DNA from: JBOGHU01 sp050742255
Lineage (GTDB): Bacteria > Actinomycetota > Acidimicrobiia > Acidimicrobiales > CADCSY01
Direction of reading: 5' to 3'
Length of the DNA: 55,920 nucleotides
NCBI GenBank assembly: GCA_050742255.1
Contig: JBOGHU010000127.1
Coordinates: 1 to 55,920, forward strand
Every line of letters begins with the position of its first letter. Position 1 is the first letter of the stretch. The notes under the pieces are model-generated. The model was given only the letters and a program-made list of their open reading frames with translations. It was not told the origin of the DNA and did no database searches. Shown here one piece after another: positions 1 through 8,668 of this stretch. The translations under genes were made by a program, and so were the position numbers.

Positions 1-10
1 CTGCAGGCTC

Positions 11-499
11 CTAGAACGGCTCGTCGCCGAAATCGTCGTAGGCGGCCGGCGCCGGCTCGTTCTGGGCGGGGCGGCCGTAGCCGCCCCCTCCTCCGTCGCC
101 GCCGCCGGGGCCGCCTGAGCCGGCCTCGCGCCGCTGGGTCTTCTCCACCTGGGCCGTGGCCCACCGCAGGCTGGGCCCCACCTCGTCGGCGATGATCTCG
201 ACGACGCTGCGCTTGACCGTGTTGTCGCCTTCCTTGGTCTCGTAGCTGCGCTGCTCCAGGCGCCCGGTGACGATGACCCGGGCCCCCTTCTTGAGCGACG
301 ACGCCGCGTTCTCAGCCATGTCCTGCCAGCACACGACGTCGAAGAAGCTGGTCTTCTCCTGCCACTCGCCGCTGCTGCGGTCCTGCCAGCGCCGGTTCAC
401 GGCCACGCCGAGGCGGGCCTGGGCCTGCCCGTTGGGCGTGAAGCGGAGTTCAGGGTCCCGGGTGACGTTCCCCACGATGGTGATGCTGTTGCCTGACAT
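11..499 (-). CDS. ssb: Single-stranded DNA-binding protein
   Basis: Binds single-stranded DNA in replication and repair. The 162-residue protein opens with the family signature NSITIVGNVTRDPELRF, carries the OB-fold core with the TSFFDVVCW and VIVTGRLEQRSY strands, and ends in a Gly-rich tail with the acidic tip DDFGDEPF that recruits partner proteins. The ATG at 499 is chosen because the fold begins there and a GAGGAA ribosome site precedes it; the reading frame stays open upstream but encodes an Arg-rich run unlike SSB. It is not next to rpsF/rpsR, so it is probably a stand-alone copy. It is transcribed divergently from the next gene. Confidence 0.97.
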   Translation of the reverse strand: MSGNSITIVGNVTRDPELRFTPNGQAQARLGVAVNRRWQDRSSGEWQEKTSFFDVVCWQDMAENAASSLKKGARVIVTGRLEQRSYETKEGDNTVKRSVVEIIADEVGPSLRWATAQVEKTQRREAGSGGPGGGDGGGGGYGRPAQNEPAPAAYDDFGDEPF

Positions 500-626
500 T
501 TCCTCGCTTTTCTCCTTGTCAGACGTCCGCTGCCGGGGCCGCCGCCGGCGCCGCCGCCGAGAGCCGGGTGGGCGAGGACCCCGAGCGCCGCGACCGCACC
601 GAGCCCGATCGGTGACGGGGAGACCG

Positions 627-1628
627 ATGTCACGCCTCCAGCTCACCTATGCCGGCCTCTCCTACCTGGACCGGAGCCAGCCGCTGGAGAGCGGGGCGGT
701 CGAGATCCCCGGCGTCGACCTCAACTACGTCGCCTTCCGCTCCCCGGGCGACCTGTTCCGCCGCCAGTCCCGGGGCGCCGAGTTCCCGTCGTCAGAGATG
801 TCGTTGTCGACGTTCGTGATGCTCGTCGCCCGGGGCGACGACCGCTTCGTGGGCATCCCCGTCTTCATCTCCCGCAACTTCCGACACAGCCAGGTGTACG
901 TCAACGCCGCCAGCGGCGTCTCCCGGCCCGACGACCTCGTCGGTCGCCACGTCGGTGTCGTCGAGTACCAGATGACGGCGGCGCTCTGGGTCCGGGCCTT
1001 CCTCCACCACGACCACGGCGTGGCCCCGGCCGACGTGCGGTGGTGGGAGGGAGGCCTGCTCGAGCCCGGGTTCCAAGAGCGCTTCCCTGTGGAGCTGCCC
1101 CCCGACGTGCGGGTCGGGCGGATCCCCCCCGACCGCACGCTGGAGGGGATGCTCGCATCGGGCGACCTCGACGCGCTGGTCACCGTGCAGCCGCCCCGGG
1201 CCTTCGGCTCCGCCGGCTCGCCGGTGCGGCGGCTCTTCCCCGACCACCGCCGGGTGGAGCGCGAGTACTACGAGCGGACGGGGCTCTTCCCGATAATGCA
1301 CCTCGTCGTGCTCCGGCGCGACGTGTACGAGGCCGACCGGTGGCTGGCGGCCTCGCTCCTCCAGGGCTTCAGCGCCGCCAAGCTCGCCGGGCAGCGACGG
1401 CTCCGGTCGGTGGCCGGCCTGGCGGTGGGGCTCCCGTGGCTGGAGGCCTTCCTCCAGGAGGTGGACGAGCTGTTCGGTGGTGACGCCTTCCCCTACGGCG
1501 TGCCGCGGAACCGCCAGGTGATCGAGGCGGCCTGCCGGTACTCCTACGAGCAGGGGCTGTCGCCCCGGGTGGTCGCGGCCGAGGAGCTGTTCGCCCCCGA
1601 GGTGCTGGTCGACCCCGTCGCGCTCTGA
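627..1628 (+). CDS. 4,5-dihydroxyphthalate decarboxylase-like protein
   Basis: A 333-residue protein resembling the 4,5-dihydroxyphthalate decarboxylase family, which is structurally related to periplasmic substrate-binding proteins. Family-like motifs are SEMSLSTFVML, GDDRFVGIPVF, VGVVEYQMTAALWVR and the late RTGLFPIMHLVVLRRDVY. No signal peptide is visible, so a cytoplasmic enzyme is more likely than a transporter subunit. The ATG at 627 is chosen because residues upstream in the same frame are antisense to ssb. The nearby extradiol dioxygenase and transporter suggest a role in aromatic-acid breakdown; the exact substrate is unknown. Confidence 0.75.
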   Translation: MSRLQLTYAGLSYLDRSQPLESGAVEIPGVDLNYVAFRSPGDLFRRQSRGAEFPSSEMSLSTFVMLVARGDDRFVGIPVFISRNFRHSQVYVNAASGVSRPDDLVGRHVGVVEYQMTAALWVRAFLHHDHGVAPADVRWWEGGLLEPGFQERFPVELPPDVRVGRIPPDRTLEGMLASGDLDALVTVQPPRAFGSAGSPVRRLFPDHRRVEREYYERTGLFPIMHLVVLRRDVYEADRWLAASLLQGFSAAKLAGQRRLRSVAGLAVGLPWLEAFLQEVDELFGGDAFPYGVPRNRQVIEAACRYSYEQGLSPRVVAAEELFAPEVLVDPVAL

Positions 1629-1641
1629 GGGAGCCGGGGGG

Positions 1642-2196
1642 CTACGGCTCGTCCAGGGCCGCGATGGAGGCCTCGAGCGCGGCGAGCGCCGACGCCAGCC
1701 CCTGGCGCTGGCGGCCCGACAGGGCGGCGAGCATCTCCTCCTCCTGTCCGAGGTGGGCGCTCACCACCCCGTCGATGAGCTCCAGGCCCTCCGCCGTCAG
1801 CTGCGCGTACATCACCCGCCGGTCGTTGGGGGCCGGCACCCGGTCGATGAGCCCCTGCTGCTCGAGCCTGTCGAGCCGGCCGGTCATCCCCCCCGACGTG
1901 AGCATCGAGGAGCTGGCCAGCTCGGACGGCGTCCGCCGGTAGGGTGGTCCGGCCCGGCGAAGGTTGGCCAGCACGTCGAACGCAGCCGGCGTGAGGTCGT
2001 ACCGGGCCAGCAGCAGCTCCAGCCGGCGGTGAGCCAGGCCGAACACCCGGGTGATGCGCCCGAAGATGCCCATCGGCGACGGGTCGAGGTCGGGGCGCTG
2101 GTGGCGCCACTCCTCGAGGATGGAGTCGACGTGGTCCCCCGTCCCCACCTGTCCTCCCCGGTCAGCGGGCGCCCCGGCGCCCCGTCGATCTGTCAT
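1642..2196 (-). CDS. MarR-family transcriptional regulator
   Basis: A winged-helix repressor-type protein. The N-terminal dimerisation helix is followed by LTPAAFDVLANLRRAG, the recognition segment SSMLTSGGMTGRLDRLEQQGLIDR and the wing DRRVMYAQLT, as in MarR/HpaR regulators. An ATG start at 2196 is given; a GTG at 2214 would add six residues, and neither has a clear ribosome site. It is divergent from the dioxygenase gene with only about 60 bases between them, so it probably controls that gene and itself. An 11-base palindrome lies just upstream of the ATG. Confidence 0.9.
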   Translation of the reverse strand: MTDRRGAGAPADRGGQVGTGDHVDSILEEWRHQRPDLDPSPMGIFGRITRVFGLAHRRLELLLARYDLTPAAFDVLANLRRAGPPYRRTPSELASSSMLTSGGMTGRLDRLEQQGLIDRVPAPNDRRVMYAQLTAEGLELIDGVVSAHLGQEEEMLAALSGRQRQGLASALAALEASIAALDEP

Positions 2197-2200
2197 GGTC

Positions 2201-2211
2201 CAAGAGTCTTG
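2201..2211. promoter_or_regulatory. Candidate MarR operator palindrome
   Basis: CAAGA-G-TCTTG is a perfect 5-1-5 inverted repeat in the short divergent region between the MarR gene and the dioxygenase gene. Its role as an operator is inferred from position only. Confidence 0.35.
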
Positions 2212-2246
2212 CACAAAGGAAACTTGCGGCTAAGATATTTTCGCCG

Positions 2247-2253
2247 AAGGAGG
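2247..2253 (+). promoter_or_regulatory. Ribosome binding site that decides a TTG start
   Basis: AAGGAGG sits six bases before the TTG at 2260 and fixes that unusual codon as the start of the dioxygenase. The GTG at 2253 is in another frame. Confidence 0.8.
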
Positions 2254-2259
2254 TGACGC

Positions 2260-3147
2260 TTGAGGATCACACACTTCCGCCACGTCGCCGTCCGCACCCC
2301 CGGGATCGGGGCCACAGCCGGGTTCTACCAGAAGGTGTGGGGACTGGTGTCCGTCGGCCTCGAAGGCGGCGCCCACTTCCTCCGCACGGGGGCTCCCGAG
2401 CACCACCAGCTCGAGCTCCACCCCGGGAGCGAGCGGCGCATCGATCACCTGGCGCTGGCGGTGGCCGACGAGGGGGAGCTGGTGGGGGCCCACCGCCAGC
2501 TGGGCCAGGCAGGCGTCCGGGTGCTGGGCCCGCCCCGGCCGCTGGGCCGGCCGGGGGGCGGCGTGGGGTTCCGCTTCGTCGACCCCGACGGGCGCGTCAT
2601 CGAGCTGAGCGCCGGCGTCGCCACCCACGCCCCCCTGGCCGGGCCCGACCGGCCGCTCAAGGTCAGCCACGTCGTCCTCAACACCCCCGACATCGACCGG
2701 GCCCACGACCTCTACACGACCGTGCTGGGGTTCCGGGTCTCGGACTGGTCGGAGCACCAGATGGTCTTCCTCCGCTGCGATGACGAGCACCACTGCATCG
2801 CGTTCAACCAGGCGGAGTGGGCGGCGCTCAACCACGTGGCCTACGAGATGGCCGACATCGACCAGGTGATGCGGGGGATCGGGCGCCTCAAGGCGGCCGG
2901 GCACGACCTGCTGTGGGGCCCGGGTCGCCACGGGCCGGGCAACAACGTCTTCGCCTACTTCCAGGACCCGGGGGGGTCCGTGTGCGAGTACACCTCCGAG
3001 GTCCTCCGCATCGACGAGGGCTCGTGGGAGCCCAAGGTGTGGGAGAGGCGGCCCGACCTGATGGACCGCTGGGGGACCAGCGGACCGCCCCGGCCCGAGG
3101 CCCGCGTCGCCATGGCGGGGACGCCCGACCCGGGGTACCAGCCATGA
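2260..3147 (+). CDS. Extradiol ring-cleavage dioxygenase (two-domain VOC protein)
   Basis: Likely an Fe(II) extradiol dioxygenase cleaving a catechol-type ring. The 295-residue length and two vicinal-oxygen-chelate modules (about 1-125 and 130-270) match the type I family such as BphC and HpaD. In the second module the expected metal ligands are visible: His137 (VSHVVL), His192 (LNHVAYE) and Glu243 (CEYTSE). The first module is the usual non-metal copy. It starts with TTG behind a strong ribosome site. Divergent from a MarR gene and followed by a transporter, it probably belongs to an inducible aromatic degradation unit. The substrate cannot be read from the sequence. Confidence 0.85.
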   Translation: MRITHFRHVAVRTPGIGATAGFYQKVWGLVSVGLEGGAHFLRTGAPEHHQLELHPGSERRIDHLALAVADEGELVGAHRQLGQAGVRVLGPPRPLGRPGGGVGFRFVDPDGRVIELSAGVATHAPLAGPDRPLKVSHVVLNTPDIDRAHDLYTTVLGFRVSDWSEHQMVFLRCDDEHHCIAFNQAEWAALNHVAYEMADIDQVMRGIGRLKAAGHDLLWGPGRHGPGNNVFAYFQDPGGSVCEYTSEVLRIDEGSWEPKVWERRPDLMDRWGTSGPPRPEARVAMAGTPDPGYQP

Positions 3148-3190
3148 CCACCGGCGCGCTCCACCTGAGCCACCACCAGCCACGGTAGGC

Positions 3191-4273
3191 ATGATGCCGC
3201 GAGCCCTGAAGGTGCCGGCAGCCCTGTTCGTCATCGCCGACGTCGCCGCCGCCTGCGGCGACGGCGGGACCCCGCAGCGCGGGGTCGGCGACGGCGCCGG
3301 CGAGCAGGCCGCCGACCGCGCCCGGTGCGAGGACGTCGACCTCAGCCGGGCACCTGACCGGCCCACCACGATCCGCTTCGGGCACGGCGCCGCCGCCGAG
3401 GAGCAGGTCTGGCTCATGGCGGCCGAGCCGGAGATCACCGAGCACCAGGGCACCTGGTACGAGCTGGAGCCCAGCGCCTTCCGGGGCAACGAGGAGCGCT
3501 TCGTGGCCTACCAGGCCGGAGAGCTCGACGCCCTCACCGTGTCGGCGCCGACCCTGGTGAGGGCCGTCGCCCAGAGGATCGGCGTGAAGGCGGTCGTGAC
3601 GGTCACCCGGGAGTCGGCCGAGGGCTTCCGGACCACGTTCCTGGCCCTCGAGGACAGCGGCATCAGCGACGCCGGCGACCTGTCTGGCAAGAAGATCGGG
3701 ATCGTGGACATCGGCTCCGCCACGGAGTACTGGGCCAAGTCGGGCGTCGCCGCCGCCGGGCTCGATCCGGAGAGGGACGTCGAGTACGTGGTGCTGCCGT
3801 TCCCGGCCCAGGGAGAGGCGCTCCGCAACGGCCAGATCGACGCCGCGGTGATGGTCGAGCCCTTCTACACCATGGCCCACCAGGGCGGCGGCGTGGTCGA
3901 CGTCTTCGACTCGCTCGACGGCCCCGGCTTCGACCAGGAGCTGATCCTGTTCGCGTTCGACAACGGGTTCCGGGAGGAGAACCCGGAGGTGGTCTGCGCC
4001 TGGATCGAGGACTTCCAGACCGCGACCGACTGGTACGAGGCGAACACCGACGAGGCCAAGAAGGTCCTGGCAGAGGGTGAGTGGGTCCGCACCCCGGTCG
4101 AGATCTACACTCGGGCCGGCGACTGGCTCCATCCCGACGGCGGCGTCGTCGACGTCGAGGGGCTCGACCGCCTGGTCGACTCGATGATCGAGTTCGGCGT
4201 CCTCGACGAGGACCAGCGTGTCGCCGCCGAGGAGATGGTGGCGGTCGACTTCGCCCCGGCGGAGGGGGGTTGA
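3191..4273 (+). CDS. ABC transporter substrate-binding lipoprotein (SsuA/TauA/NMT1-like)
   Basis: Captures a small organic substrate outside the membrane for the adjacent importer. The N-terminus has a short hydrophobic signal ending in a lipobox-like VAAAC, so the mature protein is probably lipid-anchored at that Cys. The body has the NMT1/SsuA pattern: AGELDALTVSAPTLVRA, DLSGKKIGI, and GQIDAAVMVEPFYTMAHQGGG. It is 360 residues long. It lies directly upstream of the matching ATPase and two permeases in one operon. The ligand may be an aromatic acid, a sulfonate or a thiamine-precursor-like molecule. Confidence 0.85.
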   Translation: MMPRALKVPAALFVIADVAAACGDGGTPQRGVGDGAGEQAADRARCEDVDLSRAPDRPTTIRFGHGAAAEEQVWLMAAEPEITEHQGTWYELEPSAFRGNEERFVAYQAGELDALTVSAPTLVRAVAQRIGVKAVVTVTRESAEGFRTTFLALEDSGISDAGDLSGKKIGIVDIGSATEYWAKSGVAAAGLDPERDVEYVVLPFPAQGEALRNGQIDAAVMVEPFYTMAHQGGGVVDVFDSLDGPGFDQELILFAFDNGFREENPEVVCAWIEDFQTATDWYEANTDEAKKVLAEGEWVRTPVEIYTRAGDWLHPDGGVVDVEGLDRLVDSMIEFGVLDEDQRVAAEEMVAVDFAPAEGG

Positions 4274-4319
4274 GCCGATCGGGGCTTCGGTCCGGCCGGC
4301 GGCGACGAGGGGACCCATC

Positions 4320-5147
4320 GTGCAACCTGCATTGGAGATCCGGAACCTCGACAAGCGGTTCTCGAGGGGAGCCCTCGTCGTCGAGGCCCTCCGCGACCTG
4401 ACGCTGACGGTCGAGGACGGCGAGCTCCTCACCGTCCTCGGCCCCAGCGGCTGCGGCAAGAGCACGCTCCTGCACATCATCGGCGGCTTCGAGTCGGCCA
4501 CCTCGGGGGAGGTCCTCCTCCACGGTCGTCCGGTCCACAAGCCGGGCCGCGACCGGGGGATGGTGTTCCAGCAGGCCACCTTGCTCCCGTGGAAGTCGGT
4601 CCTGGGCAACGTCGCCTGGTCCTACGAGGTGGCCAGGACGCCCAGGCGGGAGGCCCGTGAGCGGGCCGCCGACCTGCTGCGGCTCGTCGGCCTCGAGGCG
4701 TTCGCCGACGCCTACCCCGGCGAGCTGTCGGGCGGCATGCGCCAGCGCGCCGCCCTCGCCCGCACCCTGGCGCTGGAGCCTCAGGTCCTGCTCATGGACG
4801 AGCCCTTCGGGGCGCTCGACGCCCAGACCCGCGAGGTCATGCAGGAGGAGCTAAACCGGATCTGGCAGGAGTCGGCGGTGACGGTGGTGTTCATCACCCA
4901 CGACATCTACGAGGCGATCTTCCTCGGCGACCGCGTGGCGGTGATGAGCCCGCGCCCGGGCCGGATCGCCGAGGTCGTCGAGATCGAGCTGCCCCGGCCC
5001 CGGACCAACGAGGTGAAGAAGCGACCCGAGTTCATCGGGTACCACGGCCTGTTCTGGGATCTCCTCCGTCCTGACGCCGCCGGTGACAGCCGATCGGCCC
5101 CGCCCGCCCGGGACGTCGCCGCCCAGACCACCGCGCCCTCGCCGTGA
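4320..5147 (+). CDS. ABC transporter ATP-binding protein (SsuB/TauB-like)
   Basis: Cytoplasmic ATPase of the importer. Walker A GPSGCGKST lies at residues 41-49, followed by the Q-loop VFQQATLLPW, the signature LSGGMRQR, Walker B VLLMDEP and the H-loop FITHD. The GTG at 4320 has a GAGGGGA ribosome site six bases upstream; the frame is open further upstream but that part overlaps the previous gene and is not conserved-looking. It has a C-terminal extension of about 30 residues. The stop overlaps the GTG of the first permease, showing coupling. Confidence 0.93.
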   Translation: MQPALEIRNLDKRFSRGALVVEALRDLTLTVEDGELLTVLGPSGCGKSTLLHIIGGFESATSGEVLLHGRPVHKPGRDRGMVFQQATLLPWKSVLGNVAWSYEVARTPRREARERAADLLRLVGLEAFADAYPGELSGGMRQRAALARTLALEPQVLLMDEPFGALDAQTREVMQEELNRIWQESAVTVVFITHDIYEAIFLGDRVAVMSPRPGRIAEVVEIELPRPRTNEVKKRPEFIGYHGLFWDLLRPDAAGDSRSAPPARDVAAQTTAPSP

Positions 5148-5992
5148 GCGTCACGGCCGAGGCGTCCCCCGCCGCCCGCCCCGACGCGGCCACCGTCGGG
5201 CCGGCACGTCGCGTCGGGGAGTGGATGCTGGACCGTCGCTGGCCCACGACGCTCGCGTTCGTGTCGCTCGTCACCCTGGCGTGGCAGCTGCTGGGGGAGC
5301 TGGGACGCCTTCCCGCCTACGTGCTGGCGCCCGCCCAGATCGTGGTGGCGGTGATCGAGCACCTGGGCGACGGGACGCTCGGCCCGGCGACGGTCTCGAG
5401 CCTGCAGCGGCTCGGGATGGGCTTCTCGATCGGAGCCGGGCTCGGCGTGCTCGTCGGCCTCCTCGCCGGCGTCAGGCGGGTGGCGGAGGACATCGCCGAC
5501 CCGATCGTCTCCCTGACCTACCCGTTGCCGAAGATCGCCCTCTTCCCGGTGTTCGCGGTGTGGCTGGGGTTCAGCGACCGGGCCCGCATCCTCACCATCG
5601 CCCTGGCCTGCTTCTACCCGGCGTTCGTGAACTCGCTCAGCGGGACTCGCGCCATCGACCGCCAGCTCGTCTGGGTGGCCGCCAACCTGGGGGCCTCGGC
5701 GGTGCGCACGTTCTTCGCCGTAATCCTGCCCGCCGCCCTCCCCCGGGTGCTGGTCGGCGTTCGGATCAGCCTGGCGCTCTCTTTCGTGCTGCTGTTCTCG
5801 ACCGAGGCGATCGCGTCGCGCGAGGGGCTCGGCTTCTTCGTGTTCGAGGGCTACCTCAACGTCCGCTACGACCTGATGTACGCGGCCATCGCCCTCCTCG
5901 GGCTGCTCGGGTTCCTCGCCGACCGGGTTCTCCTGCTCGCCGGCGGCTGGCTGACGCGTGGGCAGGCGATCGAGGCGGTGGGCCGTGGCTAG
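5144..5992 (+). CDS. ABC transporter permease (SsuC/TauC-like)
   Basis: Membrane channel subunit with about six predicted hydrophobic segments. It carries the cytoplasmic coupling motif of this family (LGASAVRTFFAVILPAALP) and the typical YPLPKIALFPVFAVWLGF stretch. The GTG start overlaps the ATPase stop by four bases. It is followed, with a short overlap, by a second related permease, so the channel is probably a heterodimer rather than the usual homodimer. Confidence 0.9.
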   Translation: MSVTAEASPAARPDAATVGPARRVGEWMLDRRWPTTLAFVSLVTLAWQLLGELGRLPAYVLAPAQIVVAVIEHLGDGTLGPATVSSLQRLGMGFSIGAGLGVLVGLLAGVRRVAEDIADPIVSLTYPLPKIALFPVFAVWLGFSDRARILTIALACFYPAFVNSLSGTRAIDRQLVWVAANLGASAVRTFFAVILPAALPRVLVGVRISLALSFVLLFSTEAIASREGLGFFVFEGYLNVRYDLMYAAIALLGLLGFLADRVLLLAGGWLTRGQAIEAVGRG

Positions 5993-6785
5993 CGCCGCCC
6001 AGCGCAGGGGCGGGGCGATGCCCAGGCCGCCGCTGGCGAACCGTCGGCTGCGTCGCACGCTCGTCGTGATCGCGGCCTTCGTCGTGTGGGAGGTCCTCGC
6101 CCGGCGGGCCTCGTCCCCGCTGATGCCCACCGTCGGGACGATCGTCGAGCGCCTGGTGGAGGACATCCGGTCGGGCCTGATCTGGCGCCACGCCCAGGTG
6201 ACGCTGCTGCGCGGGTTCGTCGGGTTCGGGATCGCCGTCGTCGGTGGGATCACGCTGGGCATCGGGATGGCCCGCAGCCGCCTGATCGAGGCGGCGGTGG
6301 AGCCCCTGCTGGCCGCCACCTACCCGATCCCCAAGCTCGCCCTCTACCCCATCTTCATCCTGTGGCTCGGCCTCGGGGCGGGATCCAAGATCGCCCTGGT
6401 CGCCCTCGAGACCGTCTATCCCATCGCCTACAACACCTACTCCGGGGCGCGCTCGGTGGACAAGACCCAGATGTGGGCGGTCATGAACGCCGGGGCGTCG
6501 AGGGCGCGCGTCATCCGCTCCGTCGTGCTGCGGGCCTCCCTGCCGTCGATCCTCGCCGGCATACGCATCGCCCTGCCCATCATGCTCGTCGTCATGGTCG
6601 TGACCGAGCTCATCGGCGAGAGCCTCGGCCTGGGCTTCCTCATCCGCTCCGCCGGCACGCGCTTCGAGCCGGAGGGAGCCCTGGCCGTCGTCCTCGTGCT
6701 GGGCGCCATCGGGTTCGTGCTCGACCGGCTCACGGTCGTGGCCACGCGCGTCTTCGCCTTCTGGGAGAGGGGAGTGGAGCTGTGA
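5985..6785 (+). CDS. ABC transporter permease, second subunit
   Basis: A second SsuC-like permease with the same architecture: YPIPKLALYPIFILWLGLG and the coupling helix NAGASRARVIRSVVLRASLP. The start is uncertain. A GTG at 5985 overlaps the previous stop by eight bases; an ATG at 6018 has an AGGGG-type ribosome site. Its stop overlaps the GTG of the following hydrolase. Paired permeases plus one ATPase and one binding protein make a complete importer. Confidence 0.9.
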   Translation: MASAAQRRGGAMPRPPLANRRLRRTLVVIAAFVVWEVLARRASSPLMPTVGTIVERLVEDIRSGLIWRHAQVTLLRGFVGFGIAVVGGITLGIGMARSRLIEAAVEPLLAATYPIPKLALYPIFILWLGLGAGSKIALVALETVYPIAYNTYSGARSVDKTQMWAVMNAGASRARVIRSVVLRASLPSILAGIRIALPIMLVVMVVTELIGESLGLGFLIRSAGTRFEPEGALAVVLVLGAIGFVLDRLTVVATRVFAFWERGVEL

Positions 6786-7498
6786 CCGTGCCCGAGAGCG
6801 AGCCGTGGTCGAGCTTCCTCACCGAGCGTGACCGGAAGGTGTTCGCGGCGTCGGGCTACGGGGCCCGGGGCCGGCTCGGCAGCCGCCCCGTGGTCCTGGT
6901 CGTCGACGTCAACGTCGACTTCGTCGGCGACCGGCCACGACCGGTGCTGGAGTCCATCCAGCGGTTCCCCAACAGCTGCGGCGAGGAGGCGTGGGACGCC
7001 ATGGCCAACCTGTCGCCGCTGCTCGACGCCGCCCGCACCGCCGGAGTCCCCGTCGTCTACACCACCAACGACCCCGCCCACCCGTTCCTCGAGCAGGTGG
7101 CCTGGGGGCGGAAGAGCTCCCGGCTCGGCCGCCGCCGCGCCGAGCACGGCCGGCGGCTCTCGGAGATCCCGTACCCGGTGTCCCCCGTCGGTGACGACGT
7201 CGTCGTCGTGAAGACCAGGCCGAGCGCCTTCTTCGGCACGCCGCTCCTGCAGTACCTCGTGGCGTGGGGGACCGACACGGTGCTCTGCTGCGGCGCCACG
7301 ACGAGCGGGTGCGTGCGGGCGACCGTCGTCGACGCCTTCTCGCACGGCTTCGCCGTGCAGGTGGTCACCGACTGCACCTTCGACCGTGGGCAGGCGTCAC
7401 ACGCCCTGTCCCTGTTCGACATGGGCCAGAAGTACGCCGACCTGGTGTCGTCGCACCAGCTGGTCGCCCAGCTCCGCGCCCTGGCCGGGCGCGGCTGA
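6782..7498 (+). CDS. Isochorismatase-family cysteine hydrolase
   Basis: A 238-residue hydrolase of the isochorismatase/N-carbamoylsarcosine-amidase superfamily. The catalytic triad is in place: Asp42 (VVDVNVDF), Lys144 (VVVKTRPSAF) and Cys177 (GATTSGCVRAT). The GTG start overlaps the permease stop as GTGA, so it is the last gene of the transporter operon. It probably hydrolyses an amide or carbamoyl bond of the imported compound; the substrate is unknown. Confidence 0.88.
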   Translation: MTVPESEPWSSFLTERDRKVFAASGYGARGRLGSRPVVLVVDVNVDFVGDRPRPVLESIQRFPNSCGEEAWDAMANLSPLLDAARTAGVPVVYTTNDPAHPFLEQVAWGRKSSRLGRRRAEHGRRLSEIPYPVSPVGDDVVVVKTRPSAFFGTPLLQYLVAWGTDTVLCCGATTSGCVRATVVDAFSHGFAVQVVTDCTFDRGQASHALSLFDMGQKYADLVSSHQLVAQLRALAGRG

Positions 7499-7571
7499 GC
7501 TCACCCGGTCGCCGCCTGGGGGTCTCAGCGCGTCGGGCCTGGCGTGGAGCGGTCGGATCGCGCCCATTCGT

Positions 7572-7596
7572 GCAGGGCGGGCGGCTCCGCCCCTGC
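7572..7596 (+). terminator. Possible stem-loop terminator
   Basis: GCAGGG at 7572-7577 pairs with CCCTGC at 7591-7596, with imperfect inner pairing, about 75 bases after the hydrolase stop. There is no T-tract. Weak evidence. Confidence 0.3.
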
Positions 7597-7673
7597 TGCT
7601 CCGCCCGTCAGGGAATGGGCGAGGAGGCTTCCCGGGTTCCCCCGGTGACGCATGCTCGAGGAGGGGATCGACG

Positions 7674-8210
7674 ATGGAGGACTTCAACCTGATCGCCGCC
7701 TTGGTCGCCGGGTTCGTCGGCACGGTGGTGATGTCGGCGATGATGACGATGGCGGCATCGGCGAAGGTGACCGACATGCCACCCATGGCGCTCGTCACGG
7801 GAGCGATGATGACCGGCGACCGTCGCCGAGCCACGGCGATCGGCTCGGTCGTGCACTACCTGATGATGGGCACCGTGGTGTTCGGCATCGTCTACGGCCT
7901 CCTGTTCGACGCCTTCGACTCCGCCAGCTGGCTGGTCGGCGTGGCGATAGGGCTGGCCCACGGCGCGATCGTCGGGCTCGTTTTCATGCCGATGATGCCA
8001 CTCATGCACCCGAGGATGGAGCACGACCTGGTCGGCGCCGGCACGCCCGCCGAGCGCGCCACGGTGGCCACCGATTCCCGGGGGGAGGTGCACCTGTCCG
8101 CACCCGGCGTGCTGGGCAAGGGCTGGGGTTCCATGACCCCGGCGGGCATCCTCATCGGTCATGCCGTCTACGGGGTCGTCCTCGCCCTCGTGTACGGCTG
8201 GATCAACTGA
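7674..8210 (+). CDS. Small multi-pass membrane protein, unknown function
   Basis: A 178-residue protein with about four hydrophobic segments, rich in Met and Gly (for example VVMSAMMTMAASA and VFMPMMPLMHP). A hydrophilic loop near residues 118-150 contains several charged residues. The ATG at 7674 follows a GAGGAGGGG ribosome site. I do not recognise the family. It stands alone between the transporter operon and the convergent SHOCT-like gene. Confidence 0.75.
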   Translation: MEDFNLIAALVAGFVGTVVMSAMMTMAASAKVTDMPPMALVTGAMMTGDRRRATAIGSVVHYLMMGTVVFGIVYGLLFDAFDSASWLVGVAIGLAHGAIVGLVFMPMMPLMHPRMEHDLVGAGTPAERATVATDSRGEVHLSAPGVLGKGWGSMTPAGILIGHAVYGVVLALVYGWIN

Positions 8211-8228
8211 CCGGCGCCCAAGGCACCC

Positions 8229-8522
8229 TCAGTCGACCGGAAGGCGGGCCAGCAACTCGGCTTTCTGCGCCTCGAAGTCCTCGTAGCTCATCGTCCCGGC
8301 CTCGAACCGCTGGTGGACAGCCTCGATGCGCCGGAGCAGCTCGGCGGCCGTCAGCTCGTGGCTCTCGCGCCTCGCAGGCGCGTCGAGCCGCCGCCCGGGG
8401 TCTTCGGGCGTGGCGGCGTCCGGATCAGCCCGTTCCTGGCGCTGCTCCCGCTTGGCGGCCGCCTTGGCCTTCTTGGCTCGATCTCGTTGGAGCTTGGCGA
8501 AGCTGGATCGGTGGCTGCCCAT
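8229..8522 (-). CDS. Small SHOCT-like protein
   Basis: A 97-residue protein with a strongly basic N-terminal half (RSSFAKLQRDRAKKAKAAAKR) and a C-terminal helical hairpin (AELLRRIEAVHQRF, then MSYEDFEAQKAELLARL) like the short C-terminal SHOCT-type oligomerisation motif. The basic part suggests nucleic-acid contact, but the function is unknown. It lies downstream of the cold-shock gene on the same strand, beyond that gene's terminator. Confidence 0.75.
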   Translation of the reverse strand: MGSHRSSFAKLQRDRAKKAKAAAKREQRQERADPDAATPEDPGRRLDAPARRESHELTAAELLRRIEAVHQRFEAGTMSYEDFEAQKAELLARLPVD

Positions 8523-8620
8523 TGGATCGGATCTCCTTCCGCGCGGGCGGGGGCGGCAGGGCCAGGGCCCCGGATCGGCTGCCGGGGCACCGGCGGTCCC
8601 GACCGCGCTGCTGGAATGAC

Positions 8621-8650
8621 GCAGCCGCCGGCATGGCTGCCGGCGGCTGC
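8621..8650 (-). terminator. Strong stem-loop terminator after the cold-shock gene
   Basis: A perfect 13-base-pair stem (8621-8633 with 8638-8650) with a TGGC loop begins 18 bases after the cold-shock stop. It lacks a T-tract, as is common for terminators in high-GC actinobacteria. Confidence 0.8.
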
Positions 8651-8668
8651 ACGGGTGGTGCTCAGGGC

